NCBI RefSeq assembly: GCF_030732985.1
Contig: NZ_JASHJX010000033.1
Span: 1-49,927, forward strand
DNA length: 49,927 bases
DNA from: Nioella sp. MMSF_3534
Lineage (GTDB): Bacteria > Pseudomonadota > Alphaproteobacteria > Rhodobacterales > Rhodobacteraceae
Direction: 5' to 3'
The position numbers and the translations under genes are program-made. Under the pieces are notes generated by a model. That model was not told the DNA's origin. It made no database searches and saw only the letters and a list, made by a program, of their open reading frames with translations. Numbering within the stretch: position 1 is the stretch's first letter; each line of letters starts with the position of its first letter. Below, piece by piece: positions 1 through 8,088 of this stretch.

Positions 1-62
1 TCGCTGCCCAAGGGTCTTCCTATCGGCAATCGCCCTCGCAGCGACCGTCATCTATTGGCTAT

Positions 63-97
63 GAGTCCTGAGCCTAGGCTTGGTTCAGCCAGGACTC
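63..97 (+). terminator. hairpin, possible terminator of a gene left of the window
   Basis: An 8-bp perfect stem (63-70 with 90-97) encloses a loop that itself holds a small palindrome, and is followed by a short pyrimidine stretch. It lies before the first gene and could end transcription from a gene outside the window. The T-run is weak, so the call is tentative. The rest of 1-157 shows nothing recognisable. Confidence 0.3.
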
Positions 98-157
98 TTC
101 TGCGACAAAGCGCGTAGGCATCTCAGTTTCACAAGAATAAGCGAGAGGTAGCAGCAA

Positions 158-1039
158 ATGGCTCAGGAAACATACGCCTATTGGAATAGAATTGGGGATG
201 TCAGCGGAGGTGGCGGCAACTACGTGATTTACGCGTTCGGCAGCGCCAGTTCCGACCCTCTTATCGAAGCGGATGGTCTCATCGACGGAAGCACACCTGC
301 GGGCGGCACAGTCTCGTTTCAGGGAACCAGCTACTATTTCATAGGCTATACCACTGCCGGTGATCCTGTAATTTCTCTGCTAGCATCCGGCGATACTGCC
401 GATAGTTTTGTGCTATCGAACGGAAACCTGATCGGAAAAACGGTCACCTTCGTGCCGGGCGGAACCTACACCTATTGCTTTTGCTCGGGCACAGGCATTG
501 CGACCCCGACCGGTGAAGCACTGGTTGAGGATCTGGCGATTGGCGATCTGATTTTGGCAGAGGGCGGGCGCATTGTTCCCGTCAAATGGATCGGTCGCCA
601 GACGGTGATGACCCGCTTCGGCCCCGCAGAACGGCTGATGCCGGTGCGCTTTGCTGTCGGGTCTCTGGGTGCGGGCCTGCCGCATGCTGACCTGACCGTC
701 ACCGCCGATCACGGGATGCTGGTGGATGGGGTGATCTGTCACGCCGGGGCGCTGGTGAATGGAACGACGATCACCCGAGTGCCTTTGGCCGAGATGGGCG
801 AGAGCTACACCGTCTACCACATCGAGACGGAAGTGCACGAGATCATCCTCGCCAATGGCGCGCCCGCCGAGACGTTTATTGACAACGTGAGCCGCCGGGT
901 CTTCGACAATTATGCCGAGTTCGACGCGCTTTATGGGGACGTGCCGGAGATGGAAGAACTGCCGTATCCTCGTGCCATGAGCGCGCGGCAGGTGCCGGGG
1001 CGGATTGTCTCAAAGCTGGCCGGAAAGGCCGTGGCCTAG
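158..1039 (+). CDS. Hint-domain (Hedgehog/intein type) protein
   Basis: A 293-residue protein. The second half carries a Hint_2-type domain that begins near Cys107/Cys109 (CFCSGTGIATPTGE) and continues with VEDLAIGDLIL and a TADHGML block, as in Hedgehog/intein autoprocessing modules of Rhodobacterales. In inteins and Hedgehog proteins this fold cleaves the preceding peptide bond through the first Cys. Residues 1-106 are Gly/Ser-rich, have no recognisable domain and no classical signal peptide. The stretch coding for them has visibly lower GC than the Hint half, which suggests a separately evolving or acquired N-terminus. Family members are often secreted or surface-associated, but function here is unknown. 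The start ATG follows a purine-rich GAGAGG about 13 nt upstream. Confidence 0.8.
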   Translation: MAQETYAYWNRIGDVSGGGGNYVIYAFGSASSDPLIEADGLIDGSTPAGGTVSFQGTSYYFIGYTTAGDPVISLLASGDTADSFVLSNGNLIGKTVTFVPGGTYTYCFCSGTGIATPTGEALVEDLAIGDLILAEGGRIVPVKWIGRQTVMTRFGPAERLMPVRFAVGSLGAGLPHADLTVTADHGMLVDGVICHAGALVNGTTITRVPLAEMGESYTVYHIETEVHEIILANGAPAETFIDNVSRRVFDNYAEFDALYGDVPEMEELPYPRAMSARQVPGRIVSKLAGKAVA

Positions 1040-1069
1040 ATAGAAGTTCCGAATACCGGCTGACCGGGG

Positions 1070-1900
1070 TTATCCCTGACAGCCGGTCAGTTCCACCGCC
1101 GTTCCCGCAGCCAGCACGGTCATCCTCAGGGAAGACCGGTCCATTGCGAAGGGGCCGGCATCGGGGGGGACGATATCGGCGGTGGCGGTGAGCGTGGTGC
1201 CGCTGCGCGTGACCATCGCCTCGGATATCCAGATCGAGGGGTCGGGCAGCTCGAAGACCACGGTTTCGGCGCTGCCCTGACGGGGCAGGGGAATGCGGGC
1301 GACGACCCGCAGACCGTCGCTGATCGGGGTCAGATCACAGGACACGCGCCCGGCCCCGGCTTCGGCCCCTGTCAGGGGACGGTCGGCCAGCGCCGCGGCG
1401 ATCCGGGGATCGGGGCGCCCGCCCGCGGGCAGGGTGCCGCGCAGGTCCAATGACACCGGCATGCAGATATCGTGACAGACGCCCAGGTCTATCCGGCCCG
1501 CAAGGCGCAGGGCACCGGTGCCCTCGGCAAGGGTCAGTTCCAGCGGGAAGATCACGTCAGAGCTGTAGCCGATGGATTGCATGCCGTTCGAATGAAAGAC
1601 CTCGGGCACCGGCCAGTGCAGGGCGGCGGATAGCAGGCCGCTGCGGTCGCGCAATTGCAGGCGCGGGGGAATGCCCGCTTCGCCCGGCGCGCGCCAATAG
1701 GTTTTCCAGCCGGGGCTGAGCCGGATCAGAAGACCGGCCATATGGCTGCCATCGTCCCGCCGCCAGCCTTCGAGCAGCTCGATCTGGACCACGTCTTCCG
1801 GCACTGCGCCGGATTGGGCGGAGGCCGCCCCGGGCGCAAGATGCAAGGTCAGACAGCAGGTCAGCGCAATCAGCGCGCGGGAGAGGATGGATTTGCTCAT
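1070..1900 (-). CDS. DsbD N-terminal domain protein, periplasmic
   Basis: A 276-residue protein with an N-terminal signal peptide (hydrophobic run ending AASA near residue 28). It is followed by a domain matching the N-terminal, periplasmic domain of the disulfide reductase DsbD, including a GVCHDICMP block with a CxxxC cysteine pair. In DsbD this domain passes electrons from the membrane domain to periplasmic partners. Here it stands alone: there is no transmembrane or thioredoxin domain in this gene or next to it, so it must work with a partner encoded elsewhere or have another task. It converges on the Hint gene and diverges from yqgE. Confidence 0.8.
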   Translation of the reverse strand: MSKSILSRALIALTCCLTLHLAPGAASAQSGAVPEDVVQIELLEGWRRDDGSHMAGLLIRLSPGWKTYWRAPGEAGIPPRLQLRDRSGLLSAALHWPVPEVFHSNGMQSIGYSSDVIFPLELTLAEGTGALRLAGRIDLGVCHDICMPVSLDLRGTLPAGGRPDPRIAAALADRPLTGAEAGAGRVSCDLTPISDGLRVVARIPLPRQGSAETVVFELPDPSIWISEAMVTRSGTTLTATADIVPPDAGPFAMDRSSLRMTVLAAGTAVELTGCQG

Positions 1901-2036
1901 GGCATGTCAGGTATTGCCTCGGTCGATCAAAGGGAAGTCACGTTTTGGCGAATTGGCCCCCGTCGGATAGGTTTGCGCGCTTGCACCCATGCAGAATTCC
2001 GCACATGTTCATGGGGAGGCACGAAAAATATCGGTT

Positions 2037-2594
2037 ATGACCACATATCTGACGGGACAGCTTCTGATCGCCATGCCCGGAATGGGTGACCCCCGGTTTG
2101 CCGGGGCGGTGATCCTTCTTTGTGATCATTCCGATGACGGGGCCATGGGGCTGATCGTGAACAAGCCCGTGACCGAGGTGAGCTTTGCCGAGATGATCAG
2201 CCAGCTGGGAATCGAGGCCATGCAGCCGCCGAAAATCCCGATCCTCTATGGCGGGCCGGTTGAAACCGGGCGCGGGTTTGTGCTGCACAGCGCGGAATAT
2301 GGCGACGAGGGTGGCACAATGCGTGTGCCCGGTGGCTTCGGAATGACGGCGACCCTCGATGTTCTGGAAGACCTGGCCAATGGCGAGGGGCCTGACAGGG
2401 CGGTCATGGCGCTTGGATATGCGGGTTGGGCACCGGGGCAGCTGGAGGCCGAGATCGGCCAGAACGGCTGGCTGACCTGCGACGCGGATGCGGGGATCGT
2501 CTTTGGCAGCGATATGGATGGAAAATGGGAGGCGGCGCTGGCCAAGCTGGGGGTGTCGCCCCTGATGCTGTCCGCCGAAGCCGGGCGCGCCTGA
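2037..2594 (+). CDS. YqgE/AlgH family protein (DUF179)
   Basis: A 185-residue protein that opens with LTGQLLIAMPGMGDPRF and continues with VILLCDHSDDGAMGLIVNKP and YGGPVETGRGFVLH, all hallmarks of the YqgE/AlgH (DUF179) family. Its biochemical role is not established. The frame stays open to an ATG at 1989, but the family start and the fit to homologues favour 2037; the nearest purine-rich stretch (GGGGAGG at 2013-2019) is rather far upstream, so the start is not fully certain. It is transcribed divergently from the DsbD-domain gene and is followed by repeat elements A and B. Confidence 0.88.
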   Translation: MTTYLTGQLLIAMPGMGDPRFAGAVILLCDHSDDGAMGLIVNKPVTEVSFAEMISQLGIEAMQPPKIPILYGGPVETGRGFVLHSAEYGDEGGTMRVPGGFGMTATLDVLEDLANGEGPDRAVMALGYAGWAPGQLEAEIGQNGWLTCDADAGIVFGSDMDGKWEAALAKLGVSPLMLSAEAGRA

Positions 2595-2596
2595 CC

Positions 2597-2681
2597 CGCG
2601 TCGGCGGGGGAGCGTGCCTCCTCAAGCCCCCCTTTCAGGGGAGCCTTCGTCGGCCCGCGTTGCCACGGGCCTGTGGTGAGG
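2597..2681 (+). repeat. dispersed repeat element A, copy 1 (degenerate)
   Basis: This copy shares with the copies at 10941, 13711 and 40843 the blocks GGGAGCG, CTCCTCAAGCCCC, a GGGG stretch, GGCC(C)GCGTTGCCACGG and a closing GGTGAGG. The 5' part is eroded compared with the other copies. It lies just after the yqgE stop codon, and 40 bases before an element B in the same orientation. I see no ORF or promoter in it. Confidence 0.7.
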
Positions 2682-2721
2682 GGCGGCTTTTTACGGTCAA
2701 TGTGGTGGTTGTTGAGAGCGC

Positions 2722-2760
2722 GGATGCCTCCGGCGGAGGTATTTTTGCCAAGATGAAAGG
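2722..2760 (+). repeat. dispersed repeat element B, copy 1
   Basis: The block GATGCCTCCGGCGGAGG followed by TATTTTTGCCAAGATGAAAGG matches the copies at 13851 and 40755. The 5' half is a perfect hairpin (CCTCC-GGC-GGAGG) followed by a T-run, so on the plus strand it could terminate yqgE transcription. Read from the other side, it begins one base after the stop codon of the minus-strand tsaC gene. Confidence 0.75.
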
Positions 2761-2761
2761 C

Positions 2762-3721
2762 TTAGCGCGGTGCGGCGGCGCGGGTCAGGCGATCGTTGAT
2801 GGCGCGGCCGAAGCCCTGGTCGGGGATCGGGGCGATGTGAATTTCGCGGGCGTTTCTGGCCTGGGCGAGATCATCGGCGGCATGCAGCGTCGAGAAGAGG
2901 TTTGCTGCGGCCTCGATCAGGTCGCCTGACGGGGACAGGGAGAGGTCCGCATCACCTGGGCCGAAACCCACGCGGATGGCGTTCGGATCGGTGAGCGGGG
3001 CGTTCAGTCGGACCTGTGCCTTTGGCGCGTAATGGCTGCTGAGCTGGCCGGGGGCCTGAACCTTGCCGGGCGTGGTGTCGGTGGTGAGCGGGCCGGTCAG
3101 CGGCTCGATCGCCTCGCGTGGCAGGCCGCCCTCGCGCAGCAGCCGTGTGCCGGTGTCCTGTGGCGCGAGGATGGTGGATTCCAGGCCGACCCCGCAAGGA
3201 CCGCCATCGAGAACGGCGGCGATCCGGCCATCCAGGCCGCTCAGCACATGGTCGGCTGTCGTCGGGCTGATCCGGCCGGAAGGGTTGGCGGAGGGCGCGG
3301 CGATGGGTCCGCCGAACGCGTCAAGCACGGCGCGCATCAGGGGATGGGCGGGCAGGCGGATGGCGACGGTCTGCAGTCCGGCGGTGACAAGCGGCGAGAG
3401 GCCGTGGCCCTCGCGCAGCGGCAGGACCATCGTCAGCGGGCCGGGCCAGAAGGCGGCGGCGAGCGCGCGGGCCGGGTCGTTGAGGATTGCGATCCGCTCC
3501 ACCGCATCGAGGGACGGCAGATGCACGATCAGCGGATTGAACCGGGGGCGGCCCTTGGCCTCGAAGATCCGGGCGCAGGCCATGTCGCTGGTGGCGTCGC
3601 CGGCCAACCCGTAGACGGTCTCGGTCGGCAGCGCGACAAGCTGCCCGGCAGACAGGAGATCCGCCGCGCGGGCGATGCCTGCGGAGGTCGGGGAAAGCAG
3701 TTCTGTCTTGCCGTTGGACAT
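2762..3721 (-). CDS. tsaC: L-threonylcarbamoyladenylate synthase (TsaC/Sua5)
   Basis: A 319-residue protein that makes threonylcarbamoyl-AMP from threonine, bicarbonate and ATP, the first step of the t6A37 modification of tRNAs reading ANN codons. The YrdC/Sua5 core shows LLSAGQLVALPTETVYGLAG, KGRPRFNPLIVH and SANPSGRISPTTADHV. The C-terminal SSHYAPKAQVRL block marks the longer Sua5 form with an extra domain. The frame is open to 3838, but the ATG at 3721 fits family length and avoids overlap with the divergent gene's leader. It is divergent from the acyl-CoA dehydrogenase. Confidence 0.93.
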   Translation of the reverse strand: MSNGKTELLSPTSAGIARAADLLSAGQLVALPTETVYGLAGDATSDMACARIFEAKGRPRFNPLIVHLPSLDAVERIAILNDPARALAAAFWPGPLTMVLPLREGHGLSPLVTAGLQTVAIRLPAHPLMRAVLDAFGGPIAAPSANPSGRISPTTADHVLSGLDGRIAAVLDGGPCGVGLESTILAPQDTGTRLLREGGLPREAIEPLTGPLTTDTTPGKVQAPGQLSSHYAPKAQVRLNAPLTDPNAIRVGFGPGDADLSLSPSGDLIEAAANLFSTLHAADDLAQARNAREIHIAPIPDQGFGRAINDRLTRAAAPR

Positions 3722-3836
3722 GAGCGACGTAACGTTTCTGTTGATCGGGGCGGGTATGGCAAAATATCTGCCGCAAGGACAGGCCCAAAGCGAGCGGCCC
3801 GCCCCGGTGCCAAGCCCGTGCCAAGGAGGAATGACC

Positions 3837-5534
3837 ATGCCCTATACCGCGCCCGTGACCGATTTCGAATTTATCTTCCAAAATATTGTTGGCCTCGACC
3901 GAGTGGCCGCGACTGAACGATTTGCCGAGGCCACGCCGGATATGGTCACCGCAATCCTGACGGAAGCGGGCAAGATGGCGGAGACGGTGCTGGCGCCTTT
4001 GAACCGGGGGGGGGACCTGCAGGGGGCCTATCTGGAAAACGGCGTGGTGCGCACGAGCCCCGGCTTTGGCGATGGTTATCGGGCGATTGCGGAGGGCGGC
4101 TATGTGGGGATGTCGGCAGATCCGGACTATGGCGGGCTTGGCCTGCCGATGGCTTTGACGACGGCAGTCAATGAGATGGTGGGCTCTGCCTGCCTGTCGC
4201 TGCAACTGAACCCGCTGATGACCCAGGGCCAGATCGAGGCGCTGGAGCATCATGCGAGTGATGAGCTGAAGGCGATCTACCTGCCCAAGCTGATTTCGGG
4301 CGAGTGGAACGGGACGATGAACCTGACCGAACCGCAGGCCGGGTCGGATGTGGGTGCGCTGCGGTCGAAGGCGGAGCCCAATGGCGACGGCACCTATGCG
4401 GTCACGGGGCAGAAGATCTATATCAGCTGGGGCGACAATGACTTCACCGCCAATACCTGCCATCTGGTGCTGGCGCGGCTGCCCGACGGGGTGCCGGGGA
4501 CCAAGGGGATCAGCCTCTTCATGGTGCCCAAGTTCATCCCCGACGAGAACGGCGAACCGGGCGCGCGCAATTCGCTGAGCGTCGTGAGCCTGGAACACAA
4601 GATGGGGCTGCATGGCTCGCCCACGGCGGTGATGCAGTATGACGGCGCAAAGGGCTGGATGATCGGCAAACCGCATGGCGGGATGGCCGCGATGTTCACC
4701 ATGATGAACAACGCGCGGCTTGGCGTGGGGGTGCAGGGGCTTTGTGCTGCCGAGGGCGCCTATCAACACGCGCTGGCCTATGCGCTGGAACGCAGGCAGG
4801 GCCGCAGCCCGGTTGAGGGCGGCACGGGCACGATCCTCGATCATGCGGATGTGCGCCGGATGCTGATGCAGATGAAGGCCGAGATCTTCGCGGCGCGGGC
4901 GATTGCACTCGACAACGCGGTGTCGATCGACATGGCGACGGCGACAGGCGATGCGGCCTGGGCGGCGAGGGCGGCTCTGCTGACGCCGGTGACCAAGGCT
5001 TACGGGACCGAAACCGGCATCGCGGTCAGCCAGTTGGGCATTCAGGTGCATGGTGGCATGGGGTTCATCGAGGAAACCGGCGCGGCGCAGTATCTGCGCG
5101 ATGTGCGGGTGACAGCGATCTACGAAGGCACCAACGGCATTCAGGCGATGGACCTTGTGGCGCGCAAGATGATGGATGGCGGTGCGGCGATGTTCGCGCT
5201 GCTCGATGAAGTCGATGCGACGGCGGCGGCGGGCGATCACGCCGGGCTGGCGGCGGCCTCCAAGGCGCTGCGCGCGGCCACGGAAACGCTGGTCGGCATG
5301 GAGATGAACGACCGCTTCGCCGGTGCGGTGCCCTATCTGATGGGCGTCGCGCGGGTTCTGGGCGGGCACTATCACCTCAAGGCATCGCTGGCCGAGGGGG
5401 GCGAGGGTCCGCGCACGAAACTGGCGCGCTTCTTCCTTGGCCGTCTGCTGCCAGAGGCCCATGGGCTGCTGACGCAGGCGCTGGCCGGGGCGGAGGATGT
5501 CTATGCCCTCAGCGCGGACGAGTTCGCGGCGTGA
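3837..5534 (+). CDS. acyl-CoA dehydrogenase (long FadE/DmdC-like form)
   Basis: A 565-residue flavoprotein that introduces an alpha-beta double bond into an acyl-CoA. Visible are the FAD-binding middle domain (GTMNLTEPQAGSDVGALRSKA, TGQKIYISWGDND), the C-terminal helical domain, and the IYEGTNGIQAMDL block that carries the catalytic region in this branch. The length and the extra C-terminal part are those of the long bacterial form that includes 3-methylmercaptopropionyl-CoA dehydrogenase DmdC; substrate cannot be set from sequence. AAGGAGG at 3823-3829 suits the ATG at 3837 better than the one at 3831. It is first in a packed unit with the next three genes; its stop overlaps the next GTG start by 4 nt. 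Confidence 0.9.
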   Translation: MPYTAPVTDFEFIFQNIVGLDRVAATERFAEATPDMVTAILTEAGKMAETVLAPLNRGGDLQGAYLENGVVRTSPGFGDGYRAIAEGGYVGMSADPDYGGLGLPMALTTAVNEMVGSACLSLQLNPLMTQGQIEALEHHASDELKAIYLPKLISGEWNGTMNLTEPQAGSDVGALRSKAEPNGDGTYAVTGQKIYISWGDNDFTANTCHLVLARLPDGVPGTKGISLFMVPKFIPDENGEPGARNSLSVVSLEHKMGLHGSPTAVMQYDGAKGWMIGKPHGGMAAMFTMMNNARLGVGVQGLCAAEGAYQHALAYALERRQGRSPVEGGTGTILDHADVRRMLMQMKAEIFAARAIALDNAVSIDMATATGDAAWAARAALLTPVTKAYGTETGIAVSQLGIQVHGGMGFIEETGAAQYLRDVRVTAIYEGTNGIQAMDLVARKMMDGGAAMFALLDEVDATAAAGDHAGLAAASKALRAATETLVGMEMNDRFAGAVPYLMGVARVLGGHYHLKASLAEGGEGPRTKLARFFLGRLLPEAHGLLTQALAGAEDVYALSADEFAA

Positions 5535-6559
5535 TCCGCTACCCGTTCGAAACGCCCCCCGCCCCCGGTGAGGCCATCGAGGTCGCCGAGGGTGTCCTCT
5601 GGCTGCGCTTCCCGCTGCCGATGGCGTTGGACCATGTGAATATCTTCGCCCTGCGGGATGCGGAGGGATGGACCATCGTCGATACCGGGTTCGACAGCCG
5701 CAAGGGGCGGGCATTGTGGGAGGCCGTGCTGGCCGGGCCGCTTGGCGGCCTGCCCGTGGCGCGGGTTCTGGTCACCCACCACCACCCCGATCATGTGGGT
5801 CTGGCGGGCTGGTTGCAGTCCCGTGGGGCGGAGCTGATCACCACCCGCACCGCCTGGCTGATGGCGCGGATGCTGGTGCTCGATGTGCAGGAGGCGCCGA
5901 CCGAGGAAACGCTTACCTTCTGGCGTGGCGCGGGGATGGACCCGGAGATCTACGCCAGACGCGCGGCGGAGCGGCCCTTCAACTTTGCCGATGTGGTGGC
6001 CCCGATGCCGCTTGGCTACACCCGCATCCGAGAGGGCGACCACCTGCGGATTGGCGGGCGCGACTGGGACGTGCGGATTGGCCATGGCCATGCGCCGGAA
6101 CATGCGACGCTGTGGTGTCGGGATGAGGCTCTGGTTCTGGGTGGGGATCAGCTGCTGCCGTCGATTTCCCCCAACCTCGGCGTCTACGCGACCGAGCCGA
6201 TGGCCGACCCCGTCACCGACTGGATCGAAAGTTGCGGTCACCTGGCCCGCTATGCCCGTGCCGATCAACTTGTCCTGCCCGGACACAAGCTGCCCTTCAC
6301 CGGATTGCCCGACCGGATGCACCAGCTGATCGAGAACCACCACGGCGCCCTGTCACGTCTGCGTGAGCATCTGGACCGGCCCCGCGTTGCTTCCGATTGC
6401 TTTCTGCCCTTGTTCAAAAGGCAGATCGGCGAGGGCACCTATGGGTTGGCGCTGGTCGAGGCCATGGCCCATCTCAATCATCTGCTTGCCCTGGGCGAGG
6501 TCACGCGCGAGAAACGGGAGGACGGCGCGTGGCTGTGGCAACTCAGGGAGGGGACGTGA
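5531..6559 (+). CDS. metallo-beta-lactamase fold hydrolase
   Basis: A 342-residue protein with the metal-binding motif HHHPDH at residues 83-88, an upstream WTIVDTGFDS block, and further ligands in the GHGHAPEHATLW and LVLPGHKLPF blocks. It belongs to the metallo-hydrolase superfamily, and the C-terminal tail of about 90 residues resembles the helical extension of lactamase-B2-like members. The substrate is unknown; its fusion to an acyl-CoA dehydrogenase operon suggests a thioester or acyl substrate, which is inference. It starts with GTG inside the stop codon region of the previous gene and ends overlapping the next GTG. Confidence 0.88.
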   Translation: MIRYPFETPPAPGEAIEVAEGVLWLRFPLPMALDHVNIFALRDAEGWTIVDTGFDSRKGRALWEAVLAGPLGGLPVARVLVTHHHPDHVGLAGWLQSRGAELITTRTAWLMARMLVLDVQEAPTEETLTFWRGAGMDPEIYARRAAERPFNFADVVAPMPLGYTRIREGDHLRIGGRDWDVRIGHGHAPEHATLWCRDEALVLGGDQLLPSISPNLGVYATEPMADPVTDWIESCGHLARYARADQLVLPGHKLPFTGLPDRMHQLIENHHGALSRLREHLDRPRVASDCFLPLFKRQIGEGTYGLALVEAMAHLNHLLALGEVTREKREDGAWLWQLREGT

Positions 6560-7023
6560 CACAGGATATCCAGACATCGGCAGAGGCCATGGAGGCAGCA
6601 GCGTTGCCAGATGCGGGCGTTGTGCATTGCGATCCCTGCACGCCGCCAACGCCCGAGCAACTGCCCCTGCCCGCGAAAGTGCAGGAAAAACCGGTGGAAG
6701 AGAAATCGCCCGCCGAATGGGCCTATGAACGGATCATCCTCTACATCCAGAATTTCGAGAAGCAGCTCGATGCGGAGCACGAGGTCGCCATGGGCTTTAC
6801 CGGGTCCGACAGCGGCGTGATGCGGATCGAGGGGATGGGCTTTTTCGGCCCCGATATCCTCACCTTCTACGGCAGCGACGACGTGGGCATCAAAACCCAG
6901 ATGATCCAGCATGTGAGCCAGTTGAACGTTACCCTGCGCGCCCTGCCGAAACTGCCCGACCGGCCCGCTCAGAGGATCGGGTTCCGGCTGGCGGGCGATC
7001 TGGAGGCCGAGGCCGAGGGCTGA
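6556..7023 (+). CDS. DUF6173-like protein
   Basis: A 155-residue acidic protein of unknown function. The first 55 residues are Pro/Glu-rich and likely disordered. The rest is compact (SPAEWAYERIILYIQNFEKQ, EVAMGFTGSDSGVMRIEGMG, FFGPDILTFYG) and I recognise it as the family called DUF6173, found in Rhodobacterales. There is no signal peptide or membrane segment. The GTG at 6556 overlaps the previous stop codon (GTGA) and gives the right family start; the frame is open further upstream inside the previous gene. It is followed with a 1-nt overlap by a phosphatase/nuclease-fold gene. Confidence 0.72.
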   Translation: MTQDIQTSAEAMEAAALPDAGVVHCDPCTPPTPEQLPLPAKVQEKPVEEKSPAEWAYERIILYIQNFEKQLDAEHEVAMGFTGSDSGVMRIEGMGFFGPDILTFYGSDDVGIKTQMIQHVSQLNVTLRALPKLPDRPAQRIGFRLAGDLEAEAEG

Positions 7024-7853
7024 TGCGCGTTCTGTGCCTGAATGCCTGGGGTGGCAAGCTGCATGACGCGCTGATCGCGTATCTTGCGGACGCGTCCCCG
7101 GACATTCTGTGCCTGCAAGAGGTGACCCACAGCCCCGAAAGCGACAAGGATTGGCTGACCTATCGGGACGGCGATCATGTGCTGAACCAGCGCGCCAACC
7201 TGTTTCGCGATATTGCCGCCGCGCTGCCCGATCATGCGGGGCAGTTCTGCCCGGCCGCGCAAGGCGTGCTGTGGGACGGGGACCGCCCGGTGCCCTCGCA
7301 ATGGGGGCTGGCGACGTTTGTGCGGCGGACGGTGCCGGTGATCGGGCAGGTGCAAAGATTCGTTCACAAGGGCTATGGGGCACAGGGGTTCGGGGACCAT
7401 CCACGGTCCAGGAATGCCCATGGCGTCCGGGTCTGGGACCACACCCGCGACCGGGCTTTGACCGTCGTTCACATGCACGGGCTGCGTGATCTGTCCGGCA
7501 AGGGCGACACCCCCGAACGGATTGCGCAGGCGAAGCGTCTTGCGGCCCTGATCCAAAGCCTGGCCGAGCCAATGGGTGACGTTGTGGCCTGCGGCGATTT
7601 CAATGTTCTGCCTGACAGTGCCAGCTTCGATATTCTGGCCGGGATCGGGCTGCGCGATCTGGTCACAGGCCGGGGCCATGACGGGACGCGCACCGGGCTC
7701 TATCCCAAGCCGGGCAAGTTTGCCGACTACATGCTGGTCAGCGCCTCTCTGGCGGAGGCCGGGTTCGACGTGGTGCGGAACCCGGAGGTGTCGGACCACT
7801 GCCCGCTGTTGCTGACCATAGAGCCCCGAGAGCCGGGTAAAACGGTCACATAA
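7023..7853 (+). CDS. endonuclease/exonuclease/phosphatase family protein
   Basis: A 276-residue protein with the three signatures of the superfamily: LCLNAWGG with ILCLQEV near the N-terminus (metal Asn and Glu), VVACGDFNVLPDS in the middle, and VSDHCPLLL at the C-terminus (catalytic Asp-His). Members cleave phosphodiesters or phosphomonoesters in nucleic acids, inositides or lipids. There is no signal peptide, so it should act in the cytosol. It is the last gene of the unit starting at 3837; ATG overlaps the previous TGA by one base. Confidence 0.87.
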   Translation: MRVLCLNAWGGKLHDALIAYLADASPDILCLQEVTHSPESDKDWLTYRDGDHVLNQRANLFRDIAAALPDHAGQFCPAAQGVLWDGDRPVPSQWGLATFVRRTVPVIGQVQRFVHKGYGAQGFGDHPRSRNAHGVRVWDHTRDRALTVVHMHGLRDLSGKGDTPERIAQAKRLAALIQSLAEPMGDVVACGDFNVLPDSASFDILAGIGLRDLVTGRGHDGTRTGLYPKPGKFADYMLVSASLAEAGFDVVRNPEVSDHCPLLLTIEPREPGKTVT

Positions 7854-7947
7854 GGCCGCTACAACGGGGTGAAGCCCGTGACAGGCGCGGCGAAATCGTC
7901 TAATTCGAATCGCAACGCAACACACAGGACGAATGGGGACAGACCCG

Positions 7948-8088
7948 ATGGCAGACAACACCCACAAGCACGGTGAAATGGAGATCCGTGATCAGGAAGC
8001 AACCTTCAACGGCTTCGTGAAATTCCTGACCAACAGCATCATTGCCTGTCTGGTCGTGGTGGTGATCCTGGCGGTGTTCTTCCAATGA
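7948..8088 (+). CDS. aa3-type cytochrome c oxidase subunit IV
   Basis: A 46-residue protein: a polar N-terminus (HKHGEMEIRDQEATFNGFVK) and a single C-terminal membrane helix ending in ILAVFFQ. This is the small alphaproteobacterial subunit IV seen in the Paracoccus and Rhodobacter aa3 oxidase, which packs against the core complex in the inner membrane. The catalytic subunits are not in the window. The stop overlaps the start of the lipoprotein gene by 4 nt (ATGA). Confidence 0.85.
   Translation: MADNTHKHGEMEIRDQEATFNGFVKFLTNSIIACLVVVVILAVFFQ

Noticed and set aside
1055-1087. Inverted repeat ACCGGCTG/CAGCCGGT at the junction of the first two genes
   Set aside because: It covers the end of the minus-strand coding region and has no T-run on either side; too weak to list as a terminator.
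3321-5714. A 797-codon open frame on the minus strand over tsaC and the acyl-CoA dehydrogenase
   Set aside because: The composition is Arg/His/Pro-rich and both overlapped genes have clear family motifs in their own frames.
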